This document shows positions 26,801 to 34,938 of a stretch of 64,000 bases of DNA, one piece after another (position 1 is the first letter of the stretch; each line of letters starts with the position of its first letter). Both the position numbers and the translations under genes were made by a program. Where the stretch lies: positions 744,001-808,000 of the forward strand of contig NZ_CP139972.1 of the NCBI RefSeq assembly GCF_034424315.1, given 5' to 3'. This stretch comes from Chitinophaga sancti. GTDB taxonomy: Bacteria; Bacteroidota; Bacteroidia; Chitinophagales; Chitinophagaceae. The notes under the pieces were generated by a model, which was not told where the DNA came from, made no database searches, and saw only the letters and a program-made list of their open reading frames with translations.

Positions 26801-27051
26801 ATGGTTCCTTTATCAGGATCAGTAACCTGACGATCGGTTATTCGCTGCCACCATCATTGCTGAAGAAAACCCATGTATTCTCCCGTTTCAGGATCTATGC
26901 AACGGTGAATAACCTCTACACGTTTACGAAGTATTCAGGCTATGATCCGGAGGCGAATACCCGCCGCAGCAACCCGCTGACGCCGGGTGTAGACTATGCG
27001 GCGTATCCAAGGAGCCGTTTCATTCTGGGTGGTGTCAATGTTTCTTTTTAA
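23830..27051 (+). CDS. SusC/RagA-type TonB-linked outer-membrane transporter
   Basis: This 1073-residue protein is the outer-membrane barrel of a glycan-import pair. A signal peptide ends EVFAQ. A carboxypeptidase-regulatory-like domain follows (residues about 22-95, ITGTVTSKESGDKLPGVTI), then a TonB-box region (MNEVVVVGYG), the plug with the SusC signature (PLYIVDGIQVEN, DVLKDAASTAIYGARGANGV) and the 22-strand barrel to the C-terminal phenylalanine. There is no N-terminal STN domain, so direct signalling to a FecR protein is not expected. SusD starts 19 bp downstream. Because the arabinose genes follow on the same strand, an arabinose-containing glycan is a likely ligand; this is inference. 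Confidence 0.95.
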   Translation: MKGLIFFMTILLGCMEVFAQSNQITGTVTSKESGDKLPGVTIRIKNTNTGTQTDADGQFRLKVPNGQTVSLVFTYVGYQTLTVNASPSNAVKAQLQLANTNMNEVVVVGYGTVSKGNFTGSASSLNAQKELKDVPANTVAEALSGRLAGVQVTTTEGRPGADILIRVRGGGSITQDNSPLYIVDGIQVENALSLLSPTEIQSIDVLKDAASTAIYGARGANGVVIITTKGGKDMPTRVTYDGYMGVRSIVNVLQVLSPYDYVKYQYKLYNYQTDDDTKNAFRDKYGRWQDLELYKQVPATDWQDEVFGRDATNNTHTVTVSGGNKTTSFNLTLNNTAEDGIMLESGYRRTMAAFRFDHTASKRLKVGITSRYSRQRVDGVGTSNTGSQGTNRLRNAVRYKPFIAPGDEDVVDVFDPEYANLTNLTNPVLLAHNELKYDYRNDANLNGYLNFTILDGLNFRSVVGFTSTGTRTNTYNGYVTSVARSNANMPVVTIATGETTTLTNSNTLTYNKTFNKHQLDLLAGQEIYMLKGNTQSTTVKWMPVDLSPDQAFAGIQKATPPTGQIQDPPATSVTQNRLISFFGRANYGYNNKYLATLTLRYDGSSRFSYENGFAAFPSVALAWRVIQEDFMHNIPWLSDLKLRATLGTAGNNRISEDLFKTMYGTSTSSYAFDESVTPGTAPLSLANPKLKWETTVSRNVGLDFAVLDNRISASVDYYYNNTRDLLLNVQIPPTAGYNQQIQNIGKTQNKGLELQVAAVVINKKKMTYNVSFNIAANRNKIVSLGTDPTGAALKSYYAQSGWVNSLNDFLVEVGQPIGQFYGYVTDGFYKVDDFSYDAATQKYTLKSDVPNTSAVALGSRDPQPGDLKLKKLSKDSSRNVGLNDRQVLGNAQPKFFGGFNQQFTWRGFDLSVFVNFSYGNKVYNANKIEFTTTYQYKDNNLLKEMKDAWKWYDDNGAMVTDPEALKALNKDTKYWSAPAGNYFLHSYAIEDGSFIRISNLTIGYSLPPSLLKKTHVFSRFRIYATVNNLYTFTKYSGYDPEANTRRSNPLTPGVDYAAYPRSRFILGGVNVSF

Positions 27052-27070
27052 TGGCTTAATCTTATTGCAT

Positions 27071-28885
27071 ATGCGTTCATTCATCATACTTTTCCTTTTT
27101 GCAATTGCTTTTAGTGCCTGCAAAAAATTCCTGACGATCGAGAACCCCTCTACCATATCGCAGGATGCGGTGTTTACCAGCGTGTCCAATACGAATTCTG
27201 CCGTGATTGGCGTATATGCGATGCTGATAGGAGATAATGGATATGGCAACCGTATTTCCTGTTTGTTCCCGCAGTCAGCCGACGATTTCAAGACCTCCGG
27301 GGATTATAGTCCTGACGACCGGCGAGGGATCAGTACCTATGGTGCCAGTGCGGGTAACAGTGACCTGCCGAATCCTTTTAACCAGTTGTTCAAAGGCATA
27401 GAGCGTGCGAATGTTTGCATCAAATATATTCCCCGGTCACCCTTGTATACAGGTGGCAGTGCGACGGAACAGGCACAGATGAAGAAGCTGTATGGCGAGG
27501 CCCTGACCCTGCGGGCACAGTTTTATTTTGAGGCCCTGCGTAACTGGGGCGATCTGCCTGCACAGCTGGTACCGGCGGCAGACCTGAAGGATATGTACCT
27601 GGCGAGGACGGATAAGGATTCAATCTACCGGCAATTGCTGGATGACCTGGCGCTGGCAGAGGACTTAGTGCCCTGGAGAACCGAATCACCGGATCAGAAT
27701 TTACGCCTGACCAAGGGAGCTGTAAAAGGTATCCGGGCCAGGATTGCGCTGGCTGTGGGCGGGTACTCATTGCGTACTAACCCGCATGTGATGGCGAGAA
27801 GAGAGGACTATAAAAAGTTTTACCAGATTGCTTATGATGAATGTGCGGATATCATGGCACATCCGGAACAGCATTCACTGAACCCGGTGTATGAGCAACT
27901 TTTTAAGACACTGCATGCGGCAACGCGTACGGATAATGCGCATGAACTGATGTTTGAAATAGGTGCATATGGCGGGAATGCAAGTACGGATAGTAAGCTG
28001 GGGTATTACAATGGTTTGAAACATAATACCTCTTCCCGCTTTGGTGGCGGTGGTGGAGGGATCAATGCATTGCCGGTTTACTTCTACGAATTTGATTCAA
28101 CTGGTGATTGTCGGAGGGATGTAACGATCAACATTTTTGAAATAGATGCGAGTAGTCAGAAGATAGCGATAATGGCGGGTGCCCTGACAGATGGGAAGTA
28201 TCGCCGTTCCTGGACGGGCATCACCGGTACTTCGCAGAACCTGGCAATCAACTGGCCAATTTTACGATTTGCGGATGTGTTGCTGATGTATGCAGAGGCG
28301 GATAACGAGATCAATGAAGGACCTTCTGCAAAGGCACAGGATGCTTTATTGCAGGTGCAGAAAAGGGCTTTTGCGGGGCACCTGGACCGCCTGCCTGTGA
28401 TGCCGGCAGATAAGCAGGGGTTCTTTGATGCGATAGTGCATGAACGCCTGCTGGAGTTTGGGGGAGAGGGTATCAGGAAGTATGACCTGATCCGCTGGAA
28501 CCTGCTGGCAACGAAGATTGCGGAGACAAGGGATAAGTTGCGGCAGTTTATGAATGGGGAGGGCAGGTATGCCAATGTGCCGCTGTACCTGTATGCAAAG
28601 GCGGCGCCATATAGCCTCACGAATTCAGTGGATGAGACACAGACGCTGGATTTGTATGGAGGGCCGGCGGCCCAGGTATTGTTTCAGCCTGGATTGGGCG
28701 TTGCAACGGCGCCTGCGGGGTATAGTGTGAAGAACTGGCGGATGGCAGTGAATGAGGATTACCTGACGGGGGCAAGAAAGGGCTATGCGATTTACTTTGA
28801 GGCGAATAAGAAGGAATTGTTGCCTATACCTATGGATGCCCTGAATGCGAATTATAAGCTGGTACAGAACCAGGGATATAATTAA
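27071..28885 (+). CDS. SusD/RagB-type glycan-binding lipoprotein
   Basis: This 604-residue protein forms the lid of the SusC transporter on the cell surface. I use the ATG at 27071, which gives a lipoprotein signal (MRSFIILFLFAIAFSACKK); an upstream in-frame start at 26996 would overlap susC. Tetratricopeptide-like helices begin after the FLTIENPSTISQDAVFTS segment typical of the family, and the later RFADVLLMYAEADNEI and LLEFGGEGIRKYDLIRWNLL motifs are diagnostic. Length is slightly above average. The spacing to SusC is 19 bp, so the two are co-transcribed. Confidence 0.95.
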   Translation: MRSFIILFLFAIAFSACKKFLTIENPSTISQDAVFTSVSNTNSAVIGVYAMLIGDNGYGNRISCLFPQSADDFKTSGDYSPDDRRGISTYGASAGNSDLPNPFNQLFKGIERANVCIKYIPRSPLYTGGSATEQAQMKKLYGEALTLRAQFYFEALRNWGDLPAQLVPAADLKDMYLARTDKDSIYRQLLDDLALAEDLVPWRTESPDQNLRLTKGAVKGIRARIALAVGGYSLRTNPHVMARREDYKKFYQIAYDECADIMAHPEQHSLNPVYEQLFKTLHAATRTDNAHELMFEIGAYGGNASTDSKLGYYNGLKHNTSSRFGGGGGGINALPVYFYEFDSTGDCRRDVTINIFEIDASSQKIAIMAGALTDGKYRRSWTGITGTSQNLAINWPILRFADVLLMYAEADNEINEGPSAKAQDALLQVQKRAFAGHLDRLPVMPADKQGFFDAIVHERLLEFGGEGIRKYDLIRWNLLATKIAETRDKLRQFMNGEGRYANVPLYLYAKAAPYSLTNSVDETQTLDLYGGPAAQVLFQPGLGVATAPAGYSVKNWRMAVNEDYLTGARKGYAIYFEANKKELLPIPMDALNANYKLVQNQGYN

Positions 28886-28930
28886 AAACCCTGATCATCC
28901 ATATCAGATTTACTTTCCAAAATGATTCAT

Positions 28931-30511
28931 ATGCGTTATGTAATATTTTTTCTGTTCATCAGCCTGTTGGCCTGTAAGAAGAAAGAAGATGAACTGAATT
29001 TGTCCAGGCAATTCATGCCATCGGGCGATATCGCTGTCAGTACAGCCGATACCCTGGCTACATTGAGCTGGAAGGCCGCATTGTTTACAACCGGAACAGC
29101 GGTGACCTATACTGTAGCCATTTCCAACGATTCTACCTTTGCTACCACTGCACATACATTTACAACAGATACGACCGGCATCAGGATCTCAGACCATTAC
29201 CTGGTAGCCAGGAAGAAGTATTATGCCCGGGTAAGGACGGATGGGAAGGATACGGCCAGCTCTTCGAAATGGGTATATAGCAAGAGTTTTACAATAACAG
29301 GAGAGCAATTGTTATTGCCGGTAGCGGATAGTAACCTTATTGATAAATCAGTGATCCTGTTATGGAAATCTACCGCCGGATTAACGAAGCTGGTATTTAC
29401 CACAGGCGGGGTAGTGCGCACGGTGGGCTTAAGCGCAGGGCAGAGCATTGCCGGCCGCCTGCAGGTAGATTCATTACAGCCACTGACAACGTATACAGTA
29501 GAGATCTTTAAGGAAGACGTAAGCAAGGGCATCCTGACCTTTACCACCAAAGCTGGGGTGGCCAGCGGGCCGAATGTGATAGACCTGACAGGCATTGCAG
29601 GCGTACCATCTGTATTGCAGGATACACTGCCGAAAGTAGGAGCGGGCAGTATCATCATATTAAAAAGAGGGGAGACCTACAATATTGATATAGCTACGGA
29701 GATAGGTAAGACGGTGTCATTTGTAAGTGAGAACAGTTTCAATACGCAGCTGCCATTGATCTACTTCACGAATAATTTCAATGTGACGGCGGGCAGCGTG
29801 ATTGATTCAGTTGTATTCCGGGGATTGACCTTGAGAAGTAATGATTATGCTGCCAGGTATGTGATCAATGCAAGCAATGTGGCGACCATTGGGAAGATCC
29901 TGTTTGAGAACTGTCATGTAGAGATCTTCAGGGGCGTGGTGCGCCTGCAGACCTCAGCCAGTGGTGGTACACAGGTGAGTGACTTCGTGGTAAATAATTT
30001 TGTGGTAGACAGTATTTCTAATTATGGGGTGGTGAATGTAGATAATGTGGCATGTGCCGTACAGCATATAACGATTCAGAATAGTACATTATATAAGCTG
30101 GAGAAGGTGGTGACGAGCAAGCAGAATTCAAATTCAATAGTATTGAGTAATTGCACCTTTAATGAGGCACCGCAGGGTGGCGGATCAGCTTACCTCGTTG
30201 ATTTTAGTCAGTCTGCAACGAACAATGTAACGACGGGGATCAGTGTAAAGAGCTGTATTATTGGTGCCGGGAGGAGTAATAATGGGAATACGACGGTGAG
30301 GGGAATCAGGGTGAATGCGGCAACGCTGATCAATGTCAGCAGTAGTTATAATACTTCGGACTATGTGGTGGCGGGAAATGCGATTGTGGGATTGACAGTG
30401 TATGGGGGTATGGCGACGGATTTGTGGAAGGAGCCGGGGAATGGGAATTTTAAAATAAAGGATAGTGGCTTTGCTGGGAAGGGTTCAGCGGGGGATCCGC
30501 GTTGGTGGTAA
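28931..30511 (+). CDS. Surface lipoprotein with Fn3 and beta-helix regions
   Basis: This 526-residue protein has a lipoprotein signal (FISLLACKKK). Residues about 35-210 form two fibronectin type III-like domains (LATLSWKAALFTTGTAVTYT; LLWKSTAGLTKLVFTT). The rest is a right-handed beta-helix with repeated short strands (IDSVVFRGLTLRSND, KILFENCHVEIFRGVV), ending in GFAGKGSAGDPRWW. That ending is typical of the DUF4957/DUF5123 proteins I associate with pectin or arabinan loci in Bacteroidota. In position it replaces SusE/SusF as an outer-surface glycan-binding protein; a catalytic role as a lyase is possible but no catalytic residues can be placed. It follows SusD by 45 bp. Confidence 0.8.
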   Translation: MRYVIFFLFISLLACKKKEDELNLSRQFMPSGDIAVSTADTLATLSWKAALFTTGTAVTYTVAISNDSTFATTAHTFTTDTTGIRISDHYLVARKKYYARVRTDGKDTASSSKWVYSKSFTITGEQLLLPVADSNLIDKSVILLWKSTAGLTKLVFTTGGVVRTVGLSAGQSIAGRLQVDSLQPLTTYTVEIFKEDVSKGILTFTTKAGVASGPNVIDLTGIAGVPSVLQDTLPKVGAGSIIILKRGETYNIDIATEIGKTVSFVSENSFNTQLPLIYFTNNFNVTAGSVIDSVVFRGLTLRSNDYAARYVINASNVATIGKILFENCHVEIFRGVVRLQTSASGGTQVSDFVVNNFVVDSISNYGVVNVDNVACAVQHITIQNSTLYKLEKVVTSKQNSNSIVLSNCTFNEAPQGGGSAYLVDFSQSATNNVTTGISVKSCIIGAGRSNNGNTTVRGIRVNAATLINVSSSYNTSDYVVAGNAIVGLTVYGGMATDLWKEPGNGNFKIKDSGFAGKGSAGDPRWW

Positions 30512-30555
30512 TGGCCGCTGTTTTTATTTTTCTACCTTTGTGGCAAAGAACGATT

Positions 30556-31206
30556 ATGAAACGGGCATTTATCTTCGACATGAATGGCACAATGATAGAT
30601 GATATGGAATATCATGTACATGGCTGGTTTAACATCCTCAACGATGACCTGGGCGCGGGTCTTTCGCGCGAGGCAGTAAAAAAAGAAATGTACGGCAAGA
30701 ACCAGGAAGTACTGATCCGGATCTTTGGCCGGGATAAGTTTACAGCAGCGCAGATGGACGAACTGGCACTTGAAAAAGAACGCCGTTACCAGGCGGCCTA
30801 CCGCCCTCACCTGAGCCTGATTCCGGGATTACAGCAATTTCTGGATCAGTCACGCGAACTGGGCATCCCAATGGGGATTGGTACCGCCGCCATCCCGTTC
30901 AACGTGGATTTCACCCTTGATAACCTGCATATAAGGGCGTATTTCAAAGCTATAATCACTGCAAATGATGTGGTGGAAAGCAAACCGCATCCCGAAACTT
31001 TTCTGAAAGCAGCTGCGCAAATGGGCGTAGCACCGGGGGATTGTATCGTATTTGAAGATGCACCGAAAGGGGTGGAAGCGGCGCAGAATGCGGGTATGAA
31101 GGCTGTTGTGATCACAACTATGCATACGAAAGAGGAGTTTGCGGCTTATGATAATATCATCCGGTTTGTAAGCGACTATACGGAATTAGATCCCGCCGGA
31201 CTATAA
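30556..31206 (+). CDS. HAD-superfamily phosphatase/phosphomutase-like
   Basis: This 216-residue protein belongs to the HAD subfamily with a helical cap (beta-phosphoglucomutase-like). The ATG at 30556 gives the usual start directly before motif I. Motif I reads FDMNGTMIDD: the nucleophile Asp8 is present, but the second Asp, the general acid/base in most members, is Asn10. Motif II (GIGTAAIPFN), motif III lysine (ESKPHPETF) and motif IV (VFEDAPKGVEAA) are normal. It lies between the SusCD operon and araR, so a sugar phosphate is a plausible substrate. Whether the Asn lowers turnover or is simply a branch feature cannot be told. Confidence 0.85.
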   Translation: MKRAFIFDMNGTMIDDMEYHVHGWFNILNDDLGAGLSREAVKKEMYGKNQEVLIRIFGRDKFTAAQMDELALEKERRYQAAYRPHLSLIPGLQQFLDQSRELGIPMGIGTAAIPFNVDFTLDNLHIRAYFKAIITANDVVESKPHPETFLKAAAQMGVAPGDCIVFEDAPKGVEAAQNAGMKAVVITTMHTKEEFAAYDNIIRFVSDYTELDPAGL

Positions 31207-31238
31207 AAAATACGCTAAAAAATACCCAAACCATAGTT

Positions 31239-31276
31239 AAAACGCTTTTGCTGACCGGCAAAAGCGTTTTGCTTTT
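31239..31276 (+). terminator. Terminator after HAD gene
   Basis: AAAACGCTTTTGC (31239-31251) and GCAAAAGCGTTTT (31258-31270) form a perfect 13-bp stem with a 6-nt loop, followed by GCTTTT. It separates the SusCD-HAD transcript from araR. Confidence 0.85.
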
Positions 31277-31356
31277 AAGTCAAAAGCCCTTCGTTTCCTT
31301 CCCAAATCCTTTACAGTAGCCAGTATGTGGCGCCTAAAAAAACTTGCTACAAATAA

Positions 31357-31388
31357 TTGTAAAATTGACATTTAATTTTCTATATTGC
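31357..31388 (+). promoter_or_regulatory. Likely AraR box and promoter of araR
   Basis: TTG (31357-31359) and TATATTGC (31381-31388) are spaced by 21 bp, as in Bacteroidota promoters. The motif TGTAAAATTGACA (31358-31370) lies between them and is identical to the one before the sugar symporter. A repressor bound here would block the promoter, which fits autoregulation. Confidence 0.68.
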
Positions 31389-31473
31389 ATTCATATTACG
31401 ACTATCAATATCACTAAATGCTGGGAATATCGACGGGGAGTTTTATATTAGCAGAATTAAACACCAGGAAAAT

Positions 31474-32178
31474 ATGACACGTTATTCCCGGCAAACCCGG
31501 ATGCTGATAGCTGTAGACTGTATAATTTTCGGTTTTGACGGACAGGATCTTAAGCTCTTGCTTATCAAGCGTGGATTTGAACCGGAAAAAGGAAAGTGGA
31601 GCCTGATGGGCGGCTTTGTACAGCAGGATGAAGGCCTCGAAGAGGCGGCGACCCGTACACTGACGAAACTAACAGGACTGAATGGCGTCTTCATGGAGCA
31701 GTTAAATGCTTATGGCGGCCCTAACCGCGATCCGGCGGAGCGAACCTTGTCTGTAGCTTATTATGCTTTGATTGACATCAATCAGTACAAACAACAACTG
31801 AGCGAGGAATACAAGGCAGAATGGTTCCCTCTGAGAGAGGCACCGAAATTGATTTTTGACCATGCACAAATGGTAGCCGAAGCATTGGCACGCTTACGTT
31901 ACAAAGCAGCGATCCATCCGCTCTTGTTCGAACTGCTGCCGGCCAAGTTTACCATTCCTCAGCTGCAGATTCTTTTTGAAGCGGTATATGATGCCGGTTT
32001 TGATAAGAGGAATTTCAGCCGAAAAGTATTGTCCACAGGGTTGCTGATCAAACAAAAAGAGAAAGAGAGGGCTACTTCCAAAAGGGGAGCATTCTATTAC
32101 AAGCTGGATAAGAGAAAGTACAGCGCCAAATTCCACGCCTTCCTCAACTTCGTTTCCGATCCGGGTAATCTGAAATAA
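31474..32178 (+). CDS. araR: NUDIX-family arabinose regulator AraR
   Basis: This 234-residue protein has an N-terminal NUDIX domain (about 8-140) and a C-terminal winged helix (about 155-230, LLPAKFTIPQLQILFEAVYD then FDKRNFSRKVL). The same arrangement is found in AraR of Bacteroides thetaiotaomicron, which binds L-arabinose and controls arabinose genes. The NUDIX box has lost its catalytic glutamates: the family REUxEExG region reads RTLTKLTG. The domain should therefore bind ligand without hydrolysis. It sits just upstream of araB, araD and araA. Motifs shared by its own, the araB and the symporter promoters are its likely operators. Confidence 0.88.
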   Translation: MTRYSRQTRMLIAVDCIIFGFDGQDLKLLLIKRGFEPEKGKWSLMGGFVQQDEGLEEAATRTLTKLTGLNGVFMEQLNAYGGPNRDPAERTLSVAYYALIDINQYKQQLSEEYKAEWFPLREAPKLIFDHAQMVAEALARLRYKAAIHPLLFELLPAKFTIPQLQILFEAVYDAGFDKRNFSRKVLSTGLLIKQKEKERATSKRGAFYYKLDKRKYSAKFHAFLNFVSDPGNLK

Positions 32179-32280
32179 GAGACTATTCCACCGGTCACTC
32201 AGGACAAAAATTTATTAAGTAACAAAAAATGACGGTTATGAGCCTCCCTCATATCGTCTTTTTTTGCCACGTTTTATAAA

Positions 32281-32293
32281 TGTCAAACTGACA
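32281..32293 (+). promoter_or_regulatory. Likely AraR box upstream of araB
   Basis: TGTCAAACTGACA contains the perfect inverted repeat TGTCA-aac-TGACA. With its flanks (AAATG...AATAA) it aligns to the two other copies of TGTmAAAyTGACA in the window. It is 74 bp upstream of the araB start codon. Confidence 0.68.
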
Positions 32294-32366
32294 ATAAAGT
32301 AATTAATTATTTTTCAATTTAAAACAACTTTCCGCTGCCACCAGCTGTTGGAAAGGGCCGATCGTT

Positions 32367-34010
32367 ATGGAACATTCATATGTTATAGGTGTCGACTTCG
32401 GCACCGACTCAGTCCGCTCCCTTGTTGTAGATACGCAGACCGGTCAGGAAGCCGGCAGTGCCGTGTATTTTTACCCCCGCTGGAAAAAAGGGCTTTATTG
32501 TGACCCCAGCATCCAGCAATACCGCCAGCACCCGAAAGACTACCTGGAAGGGCTGGAAAACAGTATCAAAGATGCCCTGAAACAATGTCCTGCCGGTACC
32601 GCCGCCAGGGTGAAAGGCATCGCCGTAGATACTACCGGTAGCACCCCAGGCCCTGTTGATGAACATGGTACTCCGCTGGCATTGTTGCCGGGTTTTGACG
32701 AAAATCCCAATGCCATGTTCGTGCTTTGGAAAGACCATACTGCCAATGCGGAAGCGGCCCTGATCAATGACATCGCCCATAGCAACGGCAAGGATTACAC
32801 CGCTTACAGTGGTGGCATCTATAGCAGTGAATGGTTCTGGGCCAAGATCCTGCACGTGGTACAGGAAGATGCTGCCATCAAAGCTGCAGCTGCTGCCTGG
32901 GTAGAGCATTGCGACTGGATCCCGGCCCTGCTTACCGGCAATGACAGCATCCATACCTTGCTGCGCAGCCGTTGTGCAGCAGGACATAAAGCCATGTGGA
33001 ATGCCAGCTGGAATGGTTTGCCGCCGAAGGACTTCCTGCATAAACTGAACCCAGTTCTTGATAAATACGACCAGATGTATACTGACACAGTGGATGCAAC
33101 TGTGCCTGCAGGTACGATCAGTGAAGAATGGGCTGCCAAACTGGGCCTGCCTGCTGATGTAGTGATCGGTACCGGTGCCTTCGATGCTCATATGGGCGCG
33201 GTAGGTGGGGGTATTCGTCCTTACTCCCTCTGTAAGGTGATCGGTACCAGCACCTGCGATATCCTGATTGCGCCGCTGGAAGAAACCAGTGACAAACTGG
33301 TAAAAGGGATCTGCGGCCAGGTAGATGGATCTGTGGTGCCTGACATGCTTGGTTTGGAAGCAGGGCAATCTGCTTATGGCGACATCTTTGCATGGTTGCG
33401 TAAACTGGTGATGGGGCCTCTGTATGACCTGATGCCGGATGAGAAGGAAAAACTGGCTGAGGTGGAAGGAAAGCTGCTGGCATACCTGTCAAAACAGGCA
33501 GAACAATTACCCCTGCGGGATAATGATCCGATTGCGATGGACTGGTTCAATGGCCGTCGTACCCCGGATGCGAATCATACAGTGAAGAGTACCATTACAG
33601 GGTTACACCTGGGTACAGATGCGGTGCAGCTCTTTAAAACTTTGGTAGAGGCGGCTGCCTTTGGTGCCAAGGCAATTGCGGAACGCTTTGTAAATGAAGG
33701 TATTCCTATCCAGGAAGTGATTGCGCTGGGTGGCGTAGCCAAGAAATCCGGCTATGCGATGCAGGTACTGGCAGATGTGATGAACAGGCCTATCCGGATT
33801 GTAAACAGTGAGAATGCCTGTGCACTGGGTGCGGCCATGTTTGCTGCAGTGGTAGCAGGGGTGCATCCGGATATTGATGCGGCGCAGGCGGCCATGACCT
33901 CTGGTTTTGAAACAACCTGGTTCCCCAGGGAGCAGCATGTGCCTTACTATGCGAATCGTTATGAGAAATTTAAGGAGATAGGTGCGTTTACAGAGAAACT
34001 TTATAAGTAG
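32367..34010 (+). CDS. araB: Ribulokinase
   Basis: This 547-residue FGGY-family kinase phosphorylates L-ribulose in the arabinose pathway. The N-terminal phosphate motif VIGVDFGTDSVRSLVVD is that of ribulokinases, followed by AVDTTGSTPGPVD, the substrate loop GTGAFDAHMGAVGGG and KVIGTSTCDILIAP. The C-terminal ATP site has VIALGGVAKKSGYAMQVLAD and the FGGY-like signature of the family. Length is close to that of other AraB proteins. It is the first gene of araB-araD-araA. The final codons AFTEKLYK-stop are repeated 160 bp downstream at the end of a small frame. Confidence 0.95.
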   Translation: MEHSYVIGVDFGTDSVRSLVVDTQTGQEAGSAVYFYPRWKKGLYCDPSIQQYRQHPKDYLEGLENSIKDALKQCPAGTAARVKGIAVDTTGSTPGPVDEHGTPLALLPGFDENPNAMFVLWKDHTANAEAALINDIAHSNGKDYTAYSGGIYSSEWFWAKILHVVQEDAAIKAAAAAWVEHCDWIPALLTGNDSIHTLLRSRCAAGHKAMWNASWNGLPPKDFLHKLNPVLDKYDQMYTDTVDATVPAGTISEEWAAKLGLPADVVIGTGAFDAHMGAVGGGIRPYSLCKVIGTSTCDILIAPLEETSDKLVKGICGQVDGSVVPDMLGLEAGQSAYGDIFAWLRKLVMGPLYDLMPDEKEKLAEVEGKLLAYLSKQAEQLPLRDNDPIAMDWFNGRRTPDANHTVKSTITGLHLGTDAVQLFKTLVEAAAFGAKAIAERFVNEGIPIQEVIALGGVAKKSGYAMQVLADVMNRPIRIVNSENACALGAAMFAAVVAGVHPDIDAAQAAMTSGFETTWFPREQHVPYYANRYEKFKEIGAFTEKLYK

Positions 34011-34016
34011 CGGGTT

Positions 34017-34050
34017 TGTTCCTTTGGGTAGTTATATCCAAAGGGAAACA
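34017..34050 (+). repeat. Hairpin between araB and small ORF
   Basis: TTCCTTTGG and CCAAAGGGAA can pair around an 11-nt loop just after the araB stop, and GTTTG / CAAC flanks may extend the stem. There is no T tract, so it is more likely an mRNA-processing or stabilising element than a terminator. Confidence 0.5.
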
Positions 34051-34053
34051 ACA

Positions 34054-34176
34054 ATGCCTGTTATTTATGAGGAGCGTCTTCCAGCGATCATTAGAAAGCG
34101 GTTCTCAAATTACGGGCAGCAACTTACGCACCATCCAACGGAAATAGAAGCGTTCACTGAAAAATTATACAAATGA
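34054..34176 (+). CDS. Small ORF ending in the AraB C-terminal tail
   Basis: A 40-codon frame runs from ATG at 34054 (preceded by AAGGGAAACAAC) to a TGA that overlaps the araD start as ATGA. Its product starts MPVIYEERLPAIIRKRF and ends EAFTEKLYK. AraB ends GAFTEKLYK. The eight shared codons differ at seven bases, all synonymous. It may be a real small protein coupled to araD, or the last remnant of a second kinase gene. The coupling to araD and preserved tail argue for translation; the absence of any other recognisable domain leaves the function open. Confidence 0.5.
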   Translation: MPVIYEERLPAIIRKRFSNYGQQLTHHPTEIEAFTEKLYK

Positions 34177-34877
34177 GCCATCCATACAAGGAACTCCAGG
34201 AGCAGGCTTACCTCGCAAACATGCAGCTCCCTGCTTTAGGGCTGGTGCTCTTCACCTTTGGCAACGTTAGCGTAGCTGACCACAAAGCCGGGGTATTTGC
34301 CATCAAACCAAGCGGCGTGCCTTACGACCTGCTTTCGCCGGAGAAAATGGTGATTGTCGATTTCGATGCAAACAATGTCACGAACAACGGAAGACCATCG
34401 TCGGACACAAAAACCCATGCGGTCCTTTACAAGCACTGGGCACAGGTAGGCGGTATTGTACACACGCACTCCACCTATGCTACAGCCTGGGCACAGGCAC
34501 AGCGGGATATTCCAATTTATGGCACCACCCATGCAGATCATCTGACCAGCGATGTGCCCTGCGCACCGCCTATGCATGATGATATGATCAAAGGGAATTA
34601 TGAGCATGAAACAGGTTTCCAGATCATGAATTGTCTGAACGACAGGAAGCTGTCTTACGAAGAGATTGAAATGATCCTGGTAGGGAATCATGCGCCTTTC
34701 ACCTGGGGGAAGACTGCTGATAAGGCGGTGTATAATGCAGCTGTGCTGGAAGAGGTGGCGAGAATGGCTTACCTCACGGAAACGATCCGCCCATCCTGCC
34801 CACGCCTGAAGGATTCGCTGATTAAAAAGCATTTTGAACGCAAACATGGTCCGGATTCTTATTACGGACAGCAATAG
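34173..34877 (+). CDS. araD: L-ribulose-5-phosphate 4-epimerase
   Basis: This 234-residue class II aldolase-like enzyme converts L-ribulose-5-phosphate to D-xylulose-5-phosphate. The zinc ligands are visible as His97 and His99 (GIVHTHSTYA) and His173 (GNHAPF). Other family motifs are GNVSV near the N-terminus, IKPSGVPYD and GTTHADHL. Length matches AraD of other bacteria. The start codon overlaps the stop of the preceding small frame. It lies between araB and araA. Confidence 0.95.
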   Translation: MSHPYKELQEQAYLANMQLPALGLVLFTFGNVSVADHKAGVFAIKPSGVPYDLLSPEKMVIVDFDANNVTNNGRPSSDTKTHAVLYKHWAQVGGIVHTHSTYATAWAQAQRDIPIYGTTHADHLTSDVPCAPPMHDDMIKGNYEHETGFQIMNCLNDRKLSYEEIEMILVGNHAPFTWGKTADKAVYNAAVLEEVARMAYLTETIRPSCPRLKDSLIKKHFERKHGPDSYYGQQ

Positions 34878-34938
34878 CAGGAGGTATTTTCTATCCTCCA
34901 CCACAATAACACTTTATCACAAAAAAATTCAATAGCAT

